Below the pieces are notes generated by a model that was not told the origin of the DNA, searched no databases, and worked only from the letters and a program-made list of their open reading frames with translations. Positions 54,401-64,000 of a stretch of DNA of 64,000 nucleotides are shown here, in pieces (the stretch's first letter is position 1; each line of letters starts with the position of its first letter). The position numbers and the translations under genes are program-made. The DNA lies in the NCBI RefSeq assembly GCF_964355755.1, contig NC_092678.1:16216922-16280921 (forward strand), given 5' to 3'. Source of the DNA: Antedon mediterranea (Eukaryota > Echinodermata > Crinoidea > Comatulida > Antedonidae).

Positions 54401-56566
54401 TACACAATCTCATGGACTACTACACCATCCTGGACTACTACACCAAATGGACTATTACACCATATCATGGACTACTACACCATCCCATGAACTACTACAC
54501 CATATCATGGACTACTAAATAATCCCATGGACTACTACACAATCCCATGGACTACTACACAATCCCATGGACTACTACACAATCCTATGGACTACTACAC
54601 CATCCCATGGACTACTACACCATCTGATTGTACGATATCCTACCAATATATCAAGTCGTCCAAAGTGATCCAAAGTTGACTTAACAAAACGTTCTACATC
54701 ATCTTCTTTACACATGTCTCCTTGCAGAATTAAAACCTGAAAAACATATGGATAATTAAACAGTTTAAATAACTTTTTTAACCTTTCTAAAATACATTTA
54801 CATAAATGGATTTGATGCCAAGAACTCATCTTCTTAAAGGTTGCCCATTGTCTTGTTTCAATCCCATAGGCCTACTCTACTCTTTATTTATTCTCTTTTC
54901 TTTCAAGTACCTATGTTACCAATAATAGCTCTCTGTAAAGTGTAAGTCAAATAAGTTGTGTATTTTGGTTTAGTAGGCCTAAAACCTTAGTTAGCAATCT
55001 CACCTGATCTGGAGAAAGTCCAGCTTCTTGACATACTCTTGCTGTTGCCTCCAAGTTTGACTGGTTCCGACCAATCAAAGACACGGAACATCCTCTTAAT
55101 GCAAATTCCTTTGCCGTTGCTGCTCCAATACCAGAACTTGCACCTAAAATATGACAAAATTGTGTGCTATCCATAGAGGTAACATTTATAGCTCTCCAAG
55201 TGCTATCCACGATCAAGTTAGTCAAAATATATACAAGGTGGGAGTTTGAAACTACTAGTACTATACCCTGCTTACTACTAGCCTCTAGGCCTAGATAGTA
55301 GTACGGTAGCGGGACGATTCGGCCCCGAGACGATTCGGGCCGGGACGATTCGGCCCCGAGACGATTCGGCACACTTACATTTATCGGCTTTGATATGAAT
55401 TTATAAGCATAAATAAACTTTTTTCCCCAAACTTTATTTTCAGAGAGACTATATGGGGTAGTACTACTAGGGATAAAGACGCAATAAAGCAAACATTTTG
55501 AAAACATTGTCGAAAATGATCATTTTTTAGTCACGCGAACGATGAAAACAAGTTACACCCTCTGTTGGCCGCTTGGCGTAAGCACGAAATAAACAAGGTT
55601 TTTGACGTAATAAATTGAATATAAAATTACGTTTTTTTAGTAATTTATTATAATTATATTGATTTTGTCAATATCAATAAAATAAGGATTGTTAAACACC
55701 TTTAAAAACTTGATAAATACCAACGAAAATGAATATGAATTTGGTCTAAAGTGAGACGTTTCGGCCCACCAAAAGTGGGCCGAATAGTCCCAGGCCGAGT
55801 CGTCTCAGCAGGGCCGAATCGTCCCTGAATCAGTAGTACTACCTAGCTAGCCTAGGCCTAGTCTAGAACTAGGCCTCCCATAGACCTAGACGGGCTTTTA
55901 GGCCTACCTAGGCCTAGATCTAGGCCGCCTGGCAAATAGAACTTCAGCCTCTACTACTAGCTAGTAGCTAGTGAGTTTAGAGAGACCTGCTGGTGGCCAC
56001 GGCACAGTACAATAGGCCTGGCCTAGGGCCAGGCTAGCCTAGTACTCTAGTCTAGTTAGCTGGAGTGGAGGGCCGTTTACTACTAACCTAACAAAAAAGC
56101 TAGGCCTGGCCCTAGCCTAGTGTTACTAGGCCTAGGCCTAGTAGGCCTAGCTAGGCTAGGCCTAGATTAATATGGGCGAAGTCCCACTAGGCATACTACT
56201 ACTAGGCCTAGGCTAAGCCTAGCTAGCATATAGGCCTACTAGGCCTAACTAAAAGGCCTAGCTAGGCTAGCCTACTAGCTAAATAAAAAAAGGCCTAGTT
56301 AGGCTAGGCCTAGATAGAGGCTAGCTAGCTAGTAGGCAGCTAATATAAGCTAAATAGGGCTAGCCTAGATAGATATAGGCTAGGCCTAGCTAGGCTAGGT
56401 AGGCCTAGCCTAGCCTAGGCTAGATTCATACCCTACAGTAACTCCCAGTTTTAATGTTGGGTTAAGGGGTGGGTACGAAACTGCATTAGCGCCAATATTG
56501 GAATGGATTTTAATGTTACTAACCTGTAATAAGTGCAGCTTTACCAGAAAACGAGCGCATTTTCAT
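48411..56566 (-). CDS. Classical short-chain dehydrogenase/reductase (FabG-like), 258 aa, 9 exons
   Basis: Exons: 56524-56566, 55004-55143, 54644-54736, 53555-53693, 52970-53010, 52538-52607, 51535-51571, 50871-50934, 48411-48560, totalling 777 bp in phase. The Rossmann cofactor motif TGASSGIG is at residues 14-21 and NNAG at 94-97. The active-site Asn lies near 119. The catalytic triad is Ser146 (NVSS), Tyr159 and Lys163 (YNMSK), followed by NPG at 188-190 and the C-terminal GRIGESDDVAKSIVFLASD and GGRYLM blocks. Arg40 after strand 2 favours NADP(H) (inference). It is a soluble oxidoreductase acting on an unidentified carbonyl or alcohol; invertebrate relatives are usually named 3-oxoacyl-ACP reductase FabG-like without proof of substrate. 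All catalytic residues are intact. The introns contain large tandem arrays and, in intron 8, an antisense Gypsy fragment. The start has two in-frame ATGs (MKM); the first was used. Confidence 0.93.
48890..49960 (+). mobile_element. Decayed Ty3/Gypsy pol fragment (reverse transcriptase and RNase H)
   Basis: The reverse-transcriptase part reads FELLKGYWQVTLTARAQEMS, then YQYRVMPFGL, a TAA stop at 49108, then NAPVTFKRMV and the active-site YVDDMIVYS. After a frameshift comes YLGHVVGQG, then RFLGMVGYYRKFCPNFSN. RNase H follows with LYVDTCDVGIGSVLMQK and YSTIEKECLALLESL; ADALSRG is in another frame. At least one stop and two frameshifts make it dead. The 5' LTR, gag and protease are absent. It lies antisense to the SDR gene in its intron 8. 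Confidence 0.9.
50267..50578 (+). repeat. 3' LTR of the Gypsy element
   Basis: Begins TGTTACGTGTGACGAG directly after a polypurine tract (AAGAGGGAGAG, 50256-50266) and ends GTCGTAACA. The TGTTACG...CGTAACA ends are inverted. It is 312 bp. The 5' partner is not in the window. Confidence 0.8.
52227..52482. repeat. 45-bp minisatellite in SDR intron 6
   Basis: Five to six copies of a unit containing ATATAAGCACATTGAGCACC and ATCTGTTATACAGTGCACAA, nearly identical. It ends 56 bp from SDR exon 6. Confidence 0.95.
53810..54625. repeat. 18-20-bp minisatellite (CCATGGACTACTACACAAT)n in SDR intron 3
   Basis: Roughly forty variable copies of CCATGGACTACTACACCATC across 0.8 kb, with a higher-order repeat of about 120 bp in the first part (53840-54070). 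It ends about 20 bp from the SDR exon 3 donor. Confidence 0.93.
55305..55831. mobile_element. TU-like foldback element 2 (527 bp) with AGTAGTAC target duplication
   Basis: Left end GGTAGCGGGACGATTCGGCC with repeats of GGGACGATTCGGCCCCGAGA. Right end GGGCCGAATCGTCCCTGAATC. Flanked by AGTAGTAC at 55297-55304 and 55832-55839. Intron 1 of the SDR gene; no ORF. Confidence 0.85.
55840..56430. repeat. GGCCTAG/CTAGGCC-rich tract
   Basis: Nearly 600 bp made largely of TAGGCCTA, GCTAGGCCTAG and GCTAGCTAG variants, densest in SDR intron 1. No fixed period is evident. Confidence 0.75.
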
Positions 56567-56974
56567 GTAGAGAGCTAGGCCTAGCTAGGTCAGACTAGAT
56601 GAGCAACATCAGCTGCTGTGCATCATCAAAAAAGACTATCTTTGATATCATGCACACATTGTAGTATAGTAGTATGGATTCCAGGTGGTACGTCTAAAAT
56701 TTAAAAAAAGAGGGCGCCAGTACTTGTAACCGGATGCTAGTCAAGCCGCCCCATCGCAAAGTCGCCCCATACAAAGTCGCCCCTTACACAGTCGCCCCAT
56801 CGCAAAGTCGCCCCAAAACAAAGTCGCCCCAACGCAAAGTCGCCCCATCGCAAAGTCGCCCCATCACAAAGTCGCCCTTTCGCAAAGTCGCCCAAAACGT
56901 TAAAAAATAGTTTACAAGTGCGTAAAATGTCGCAATGATACACAAAATAACACGGAACGTGTAGGCATAAAAGG

Positions 56975-57165
56975 GGAAGCCCCGCCATGTAGTCTCAGGT
57001 CACACGATCGGCACGCACCCCCATCATCAGAGTGGAAACCCCGACTAATCACTCAGCGGTCGCACTAACGTGCTATAGCTTACCAGCAGAGGGAAACCCC
57101 GTAATTACTCCGCCGTTGTCGCACTACAACGCACCACATTCTGAAGATGGGGAAACCCCGCCGGA
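56975..57165 (+). repeat. About 58-bp diverged tandem repeat with GGAAACCCCG core
   Basis: The GGGGAAGCCCCGCC, GTGGAAACCCCGACTAAT, AGGGAAACCCCGTAATTAC and GGGGAAACCCCGCCGG cores recur at about 58 bp, separated by GGTCGCACTAACGTGC-like spacers. Confidence 0.65.
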
Positions 57166-58511
57166 GTTTTACGATGATATCAGTCGCGTTCGAAATCGGT
57201 CGCGTTTAATTTTGGTCGCGATAAAATGATGTTATACGATCTAGATTATTTTTACTTTGGTCGATGAATATTTATTGTTATTATTAGGCCTATATTAATA
57301 ATTGATTTTTGTTTTTATTTTACAGGTCAGTATATGATGGGAAAGATGTGTGCCTTAAAAAAATGACAATTTGTAAACATAGTTTAAGATTATAGTATTA
57401 TCCAGCATAATGTCATTTGACAGTACATAATTATTTAAATGTGAAATATTTTATAGGAAACGTAGACTGCGTCTGTGTCTTTTATTTTATATGCAACAAA
57501 TTACGTAAAACAATTTATTTATAAACATTCAGTTTACTATTATTATACATAGTATTACAATGGACATTGATTGTAAGCCTGGAATATCCCATCATTATAT
57601 CAATTATAAAATTGCATCATATCACCACTATATGTCGTAAATGACGTGCGTGTGTGTATTCGTCGTACGTATTATTCCATGCCTCTTCACTGTCTTGTTT
57701 AATTTAAAATTAAATATACACCCGATTTGAGGATATTTATTAGGCATGTTAATTAGAATGTTCTAAAACCAAAAGGGTTGAAAAGAATTTCTCAGTAAAA
57801 TGATCATTGTACTGTTGAATAAAAGGCGACTCGCTATCTGAAACATTCTCTGAAACCAATCGGAGCTGCGCCTTCTGGTATCTGTTTCCTCACAGCTGCT
57901 ACGTCTTTCTGCTGACCGTCGGAGATTCCCCTTTTTAAAAAAACACGCACACGATACTGTACGATGGTTTTTCCATGGTCAAAATGTAGCGTTTTAAATT
58001 TTACTAAAATACCTGCATGTAAAACAATCATATCGGCGATGAAATCCTTTTTTTTCCCTTCATTTTGAAAAGTCATTATAAAAGTAAGACACATAACTTG
58101 TCAATAAATGCAAAATGATCAATAAGTAGCCTATAACACTCATTGTCTTACAACACTGTTTTACAACTCATTGTCTTACAAATCTATACGAAGGCCTACA
58201 CATTTATACATTTATTATATTATCCTAAAAAATGAGCTGGTATCCAGGCGTAGGTTGAAGAAAGATTCGTAATTGTGGCTCTGGTAACTAATTTAACATT
58301 TTCGAAACTATAAATCAGGGATAATCTTTTTAGAACTTTCAAACAAGGGACTATTTTTTTAATGATTTTTAAAAAGCACATCACTCCATTAAAACCTGTA
58401 AAATAAAAATTGTATGTATATAATAGGATAAACATTGTAATGTAGGCCTATACGACATTTAGCGCGACCAAAGTAACAAACGCAATCGATATCAAACGCA
58501 ACCGATATGAA
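57166..58511. mobile_element. Relative of foldback element 1 nested in element 3
   Basis: TCGAAATCGGTCGCG at the left and inverted ACGCAACCGATATGAAAC at the right. Inner sequence TTATTTTACAGGTC, AAATGACAATTTGTAAACAT and GCGTCTGTGTCTTTTATTTT parallels element 1 arms. No ORF. Confidence 0.65.
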
Positions 58512-59133
58512 ACAGCGTACTACTAAGGCGGCGCTTCATAATCATACCGAAATAAAACCGTGGGCGACTTTGCGATGGGGCGACTTTCCGATGGGGCGAC
58601 TTGGCGTTGGGGCGACTTTGCGCTGGGGCGACTTTGTAATTGGGCGACTTTGCGATGGGGCGACTGTGCCCGGGCGACTTTGTTTTGGGGCGACTTTGCG
58701 ATGGGGCGACTTTGTATTGGGCGACTTTGTATGGGGCGACTTTGCGATGGGGCGACATGACTGGATCCCCTTGTAACCCTAGCTATATACAGAGCCGTGA
58801 CATTGTTTGGCTCTGACCCTAAAAAGAGGCACAAAAGCAGGATGTCGTCTATAAAAGAAAAACAATACAAATGTGTAATTTCAATTCCATATTTTTATTT
58901 CCAATCAGTGTCTTGCCTAAAATTTTCTTTTATAAAAGATAATATAACAGTTAAAACAATCCTGGGACGACAGCGCACAAAATGCTCTATCTTCCATGGG
59001 ATTATTGGAAGTTGACTTTAACATTCCACAAAATCACTTATATGCAATTTTTTCTTTCTATTTTAACGATATTTATTGCCAGCACAATTACCGTAACCAC
59101 TGTTATGATAATCTTGCCATAAACATGATAGGC

Positions 59134-59400
59134 CTACTTTTTCCCTGGCTTGACAGGTTTCATGGTGAAACGTTGCCTAACTAAATTTCCAATTCTTTCA
59201 ATTCTCAAGAGTGTGTCATATGTTCTGTCCTGTGAAACCCCTAAAGCCAATTTCGGTTTTCTTTTCAACTTTTGGTTAGCGTCTCCAGTATTCAGGGGAC
59301 ACTTTCTTTTGAACAACCGAGGGGAAATAGTTTAACAACTAACTCCTCATTCAGGTAAAACTTTTATGTAAAATGTGTTGGGTCCTGAAGGATTCACCTT
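59134..59400 (-). other. Coding-like patch, unidentified (possible gene or pseudogene fragment)
   Basis: One minus-strand frame reads ANQKLKRKPKLALGVSQDRT then YDTLLRIERIGNLVRQRF and ends KPVKPGKK stop. The frame just upstream reads YLNEELVVKLFPLGCSKESV and is out of phase by a single shift. The composition is protein-like, but I do not recognise the family and find no convincing further exons. Confidence 0.3.
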
Positions 59401-60189
59401 AATGGGGTACTAACAGTAGCATTGGTCTCGTCTTCGTATATACCTACCTGAACAAGTAGATAATGAGTTAAAGTACTTCATCTATTTTAGCCAAAAATCT
59501 AGTAGGACTACACATATTCACCTTAAACAAAATCATCCTTCTTTTATTTATCAGCCCCTTCATAGTATATTCACCCAAGTTAATCAGCACCTATAAATAT
59601 TATATGGTGTTAAAGGCAATAATTGCTATGGTAATTATGGCAATAATGTCAATATATAAAATAATAAAATCGCATTAAGAAGTGTTCTGCGGGTAGGAAA
59701 TGTAGATTCAAATATATATTTATTATCAAGGAGCATTTTGCTCTGACTCAGAATGGACGGTGTGAATATTTCGTTGAAAAATGTACTTCTCTATTTTTAA
59801 CGACTACTTAATTCAACGAATACAAGACATCTCACCTAGGCCCTACTGTTTTATATTCAATGTTTATCCATGGTAAATCATTGGCGAATGCGCTGGGCTG
59901 GGCATTTAATAATGCATTGCTCCAATCTTAGACGCGTCTAGGCCTCTACTAGAACAGTTTTACAGACGGCGCTTACAACATTGATAGGGCTATATCCAAA
60001 CGCTACGCTCTCCAGTAGACTTGTCTCCAAAAAAAATAAATCTTTTCTCCCAGTTAATACTTCATTCATTGGATGTGAATTATACATAACAGAACGAATT
60101 TGGTATTGTTAACCATGGCCAAATGTTGCTTCTTTTTACTTAATTTTAATGAGTTTTAATAATAATAATATCATTACGTATTGGAAAAA

Positions 60190-60625
60190 ATAAAAATCTG
60201 TTTCGCATGGCAACGAAATATTGAAGGCCCGTCCAAAATATGACTGCGGTAAATTTGAGCGAAGCGCGGGTACGTGTTGCTTGGTGCTTGGCTGCCTAGG
60301 CCTAGCTTAACATCAAAGCGAGTGAGGACTTTAAAAACTGCTATTTATCAAAATTGACCTGACATTTTAGTAAATTACTTTAGTAAATTACTTTCAATAA
60401 AAGTGTAATTATTTTATAATCATGAATCATTCCTGATTGAAATGCAAAATGTGCAAAATAGCTCAAAAACTATACTCGTTTTGTAGTTACGAATATGACT
60501 GGTGATATTCGCCAACACGAATACGCTTTACGAATATGAAATAGGAATCAGCTCAAAAATTTCACAAAATTTAATGTGTGACGTATCCGTTTTCGTTATC
60601 GTATTTTTAAGGTTGCGAAACCTCC
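60190..60625. mobile_element. Transposon family F, short copy
   Basis: TTTCGCATGGCAACGAAATA through GCTTGGCTGCCTAGGCCTAG matches 16389-16495, and the right end (GTATCCGTTTTCGTTATCGT, GGTTGCGAAACCTCCC, TA) matches 18395-18632. The left TIR is missing. Confidence 0.8.
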
Positions 60626-61602
60626 CTATACTCTTCAAATTTTAGTTTATTCTCAAGTTAATTAGTTCTTCTCTATTTAGAAAAAAAGAGATATGTTTTT
60701 AAAATTTGAGCAATGTCATTTATTACAAAAAAAGATCATTGAGTATTAGTTACGTTTAATACGGATATTGGAGCTTGACATTGAAAGGCACGAGAACACC
60801 TAGAAAGAATTTGTAAAATTTGTAAACAGAACAGGGTGAAAGACGAATTTAATTTAATGTTGATTGTACATTTTATAATGGAAAAGACACAAATGTATTC
60901 ATACAGCAACTTATAAAATTTGGCCACCGCCAGACCTACCATATTGTTGTTAATTTCTAACACAAACTTTGCATATAATTAGGAAACCACTTTGCATTTT
61001 GAAGCTAGGCCCTACGGTACTGTGTGGAGTGATTTTGTCTCAAGGAGTAATTGGTCGAAAGTTTGCCCTAATATGAAGTAATGTTCTACTTTAGGCCTAT
61101 TCTAAGTATATTATTGAGAACATGACTAGACGTCATTTGGGTGGGACTTGCCGCATGACCTCCAGTCGTTTGTACTCTAGACCACCAAGATTCTTTTTTT
61201 TTTTTCTCAAAGTACATCATTACGTCACAGTAGGACAACCATCTCACCAAAGAAATAATAAATCATGGTGATATCGTAAGTTATAGTCAATTATGTTTTG
61301 TAGGGCCAACGGCGGCCCATGTACTTGACATGAATAGTAATATTTTTTGTATAGTTAAAATATAATAATTGTATGTATATAATATTGTCATGCATTAAGG
61401 ATTATTTTATATTGTATAGCGTGTATGTATGCATGCAGGTTATAATATGTATATGTATATGTAAAGAGTAGACTGGTGAATGTATTTCTTCAGTACAATT
61501 TTAATTACTATGTAAGTATTATATTTCTACAAACATACTAATTGTTTTGAAGAAATCAAAAAAGTGTTTTTTAACCATTATTTTATTTATTTGAAGATTA
61601 GC

Positions 61603-62226
61603 TTAAGATAGCTTTATATAATTTTCTTCATTTTGTTTTTGTCTTAAACGTGGTATAAATATAATGATAATTGCACTTAAAAAAACAGTTACAAATATTA
61701 TCACAAATGCAACCAGCCAGGCAAACTGGGATCTACGAAAGGAAACGGTTGTGACGCGTTGAGAATTGGAAAACAGTTCGATTGTATAGTTTGAAACGCA
61801 TTGACAACATAGTGGAAACGGTTATGCAGCAAGCTTGAAAACGACCAGCAGCAGATTGATGTAGTATACTCTCACCGTAAGTTAGGCCACTCTCTTCTAA
61901 TAATCTAGCAGTGTGTAACTCATTCAGTACCGACTGCATCTCTTTATCTTCACCAATGTTTACCCGTTCTTCTGGGTCTAGGTGGAGATTGTAAAGTAAC
62001 GAGGGATCGTCTTGACTAAGAGGAATAGCGTTACGACACCTGGCATTATACTCTAAATCTTCAAAAGATTCTATCATTACGGCATGCGCCTTGTACTGGT
62101 TGTAACGGTAGGCAAAAGGGCTTTTCCATGTATTATTGAAAAACATCAAACTTGACCTAGGGCTCTGTGGAAAAAATAGAAATAATTCACTGGAAATTTA
62201 ATTTAATTTCAAAACGAATAAATTAT

Positions 62227-62265
<39 letters not shown>

Positions 62266-64000
62266 TTTATTCGGTCATCAATGTAAAAAATAACCAGGAA
62301 TGAGAATAGGCTAAAGCCCAAACAGATTCTGTCACTCCATACAATACAAACAGTTAAGATAAAACCATAGGACCTATACAAGAAAAATACAAATAAACTA
62401 TACATAACATGAAATATAGTGTTTTGTTAAAGCAGCCTTAAATATTGAAATTGTTTGTGAATCTTTTATGTCATTTGGTATTTGCTCCCATAGTCTAGGA
62501 AAGGAAACAAATACAGAATTATAACAAGTATTGCCTTTCGAATTCCAACGTAAAAGCCTACCCGGATATCTATCACTAGATTTTATACTCATTGAAAGAA
62601 TGGGGGCAGTAACCTTTCAACACCTTAAATCCTAATGAAAGTCTATGTAATTTAAGCAAGTCATCAGTAGATAATAATTCAAGCACTTTCAAACTATGAA
62701 AATAAGATGTGTCCCAGGAACCTTCCTTTCTAAACATTATTATCCTTGTTGCTTTCTTTTGTATACTTTCTATTCTATTAATATGTGATTTCTCAAATAG
62801 TGCCCACATTGAACAACAGTAGGTAACCACTGGAAGTAATAGAGCTTTGTATAAGTTCAACATAGCTAACCAAGACATATTTTTACTACATTTTAAAATG
62901 AAACCAAGCAATCTGCTTGCTTTACAACATATATAATTAACTTGTGTATGACACGACAACAAACTAAAGAGTGAGATACAAAATATAAGCATGAAAAAAA
63001 TAATACAAACAAGCCAATTTGTGTTAACAGATGGTAAGAAAGCAACTAACGACCAAGAGAACCATTAACACCATGCGCTTTAAGTTTGATCTGGTTAAGT
63101 ATGTCCTACGGTTTGGTTTCTTTTGGAAAGGTAAGCTTTGAATTGAATAGATACCGAATTATGTAACCCATTCCTGTGTCGTCTGAGGCCTACACTGCCA
63201 CTGCAGATCGATGTAATAGGCCTACCGATTCATCGCTTTTCGATCATTCATTCATCAACCATCTTCATAATCACCCTAAAATCATTAATCTATTTTTTTT
63301 CATATTAATCTTAGTTGTTGTTTTCTTCATTATTATCAATATAAAATCAAATATCAATGTTTTCATCGTCGTTATCAATTATAATAATCATTCATCCATC
63401 GAAACCCAGAAAGAATCAATAATACACAAACCTGTCCCATATTAAAAAGCACATCACTTATGTCGTAACCATCAAGCTGTATATTGTCAACTGATGACCC
63501 AATTAAACTTGCGATCGTTGGGAATATATCAAGATGACTGATCAATTCCTTAGATATTCCAGGAGCAATTCGACTTGGCCAATACACCACACCGGGTACT
63601 CGTGTACCACCTTCAAATTCAGAAAATTTTCCACATCGAAATGGTCCAGATGAACCACCTTGAAAACCAGACGATTTGTCGGGACTGGAAAACAAAATTA
63701 TATCAATTGTGAAACCTTCTTGGTATCTTAAATTTGGCTATGATTCTTTTAGTGTATAGTAATATATAAAACTCTATGTCAAATTTGTTTTAAATATATT
63801 TTGATTTTCAAATATGAAAGATTTTCTACACATAATGGTTTTTTTTTTACTTTTGTGAATCTGTGTAAAATCGTTTTGATTAAACTTACCCATTGTCTGA
63901 TGTAAATAAGAATAAAGTGTTGTCAAACTGTCCGATTTCTTTTAATTTAGTGATGATATCTCCAATTTGCCAATCCATCTCAGCCAAGGAATCTGTATAA
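61603..64000 (-). CDS. Arylsulfatase A-like sulfatase, C-terminal part (partial at right edge; apparent 3' frameshift)
   Basis: Exons seen: 63890-64000 (continuing beyond the window), 63432-63684 and 62164 downward. The order YTDSLAEMDWQIGDII, LFLFTSDNG, CGKFSEFEGGTRVPG, LDIFPTIASLIG, LDGYDISDVL, SPRSSLMFF, QYKAHAV, SLLYNLHLDPEERVNIG follows arylsulfatase A. The DNG pair corresponds to metal ligands and the Lys of CGK to a substrate-site lysine. The formylglycine C-x-P-S-R site would be upstream, outside the window. The frame as read stops at TAG 61733-61735. After FQACC (near 61825) the +1 frame instead reads PFPLCCQC, then a 24-residue hydrophobic segment and a basic tail ending at 61603-61605. 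This looks like one extra base in the genome or assembly. Sulfate ester hydrolysis in a lysosomal or extracellular compartment is expected. Confidence 0.87.
62225..62992 (-). mobile_element. 3' end of a non-LTR retrotransposon with (ATT)n tail
   Basis: The minus strand encodes CCKASRLLGFILKCSKNM, LYKALLLPVVTYCCSMWALF, INRIESIQKKATRIIMFRKE, ending near 62576. After a frameshift follows FPRLWEQIPNDIKDSQTISI, FKAALTKHYI. This is the post-RT C-terminal region typical of Jockey/CR1-like LINEs. A (TTA)n microsatellite at 62228-62265 forms the 3' tail. Truncated and broken; inserted in sense in a sulfatase intron. Confidence 0.85.

Larger units (their letters stand above)
56731..58769. mobile_element. 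TU-like foldback element 3 (2.0 kb) with CTTGTAAC target duplication
   Basis: Both ends consist of tandem 16-bp GTCGCCCCATCGCAAA units (56745-56892) and their inverted counterpart TTTGCGATGGGGCGAC (58562-58757). Terminal sequences CGGATGCTAGTCAAGCC and GACATGACTGGATCCC pair inverted. CTTGTAAC flanks it at 56723-56730 and 58770-58777. It lies between the SDR start and the sulfatase. Inside lies a second foldback related to element 1 (57166-58511). Confidence 0.87.
58778..61602. other. Intergenic DNA between foldback element 3 and the sulfatase
   Basis: Apart from the coding-like patch at 59134 and the family F copy at 60190, I see AT-rich DNA without clear exons or RNA genes. Confidence 0.4.

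Noticed and set aside
53944-54522. His/Thr/Tyr-rich repeat frames
   Set aside because: They are reading frames of the CCATGGACTACTACAC minisatellite.
58492-58870. Repeat frames such as ATLRWGDF and KSPHRKVAPSQ on both strands
   Set aside because: They are translations of the 16-bp terminal repeats of foldback element 3.

Overview
The window reads as eukaryotic DNA: AT-rich, intron-dominated, packed with short terminal-inverted-repeat (TIR) elements, SINEs and minisatellites. The genes are animal genes, and the palindrome TAGGCCTA recurs throughout. The gene set (DD3-3, TMA7, CD225, arylsulfatase A, SDR) and foldback transposons resembling the sea-urchin TU class suggest a marine deuterostome invertebrate, most likely an echinoderm; the species is not proven. 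Continuous ORFs are nearly uninformative here. Gene models were built by hand from GT/AG junctions, with phase checked across every junction.

Layout: (1) A head-to-head pair of DD3-3 paralogs opens the window. The left copy is on the minus strand (ATG at 5920, four exons seen, running off the left edge). The right copy is on the plus strand (8962-25180, 12 coding exons, 682 aa). (2) A three-exon minus-strand gene (28784-31484) encodes a 116-aa secreted protein with one EGF-like domain. (3) A four-exon plus-strand gene (33056-37706) encodes a 147-aa CD225/dispanin (IFITM-like) two-pass membrane protein. (4) TMA7, a 64-aa translation-machinery protein, spans 38699-45882 in four small exons. (5) A nine-exon minus-strand classical short-chain dehydrogenase of 258 aa spans 48411-56566. 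(6) The C-terminal part of an arylsulfatase A-like enzyme (minus strand) occupies the right edge, with an apparent single-base frameshift near its 3' end.

The rest is largely mobile and repetitive DNA. It includes three foldback elements whose ends are short tandem repeats, each with a recognisable 8-bp target duplication (39126-42411, 55305-55831, 56731-58769). There are also several TA-flanked MITE families, a tRNA-derived SINE family with three copies, a decayed Ty3/Gypsy element with its 3' LTR, non-LTR retrotransposon 3' ends, and many minisatellites, mostly inside introns. One minisatellite carries a copy of a real splice donor in each unit.

Apart from the DD3-3 pair the genes look functionally unrelated. 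The DD3-3 pair may share a 3-kb divergent promoter region.
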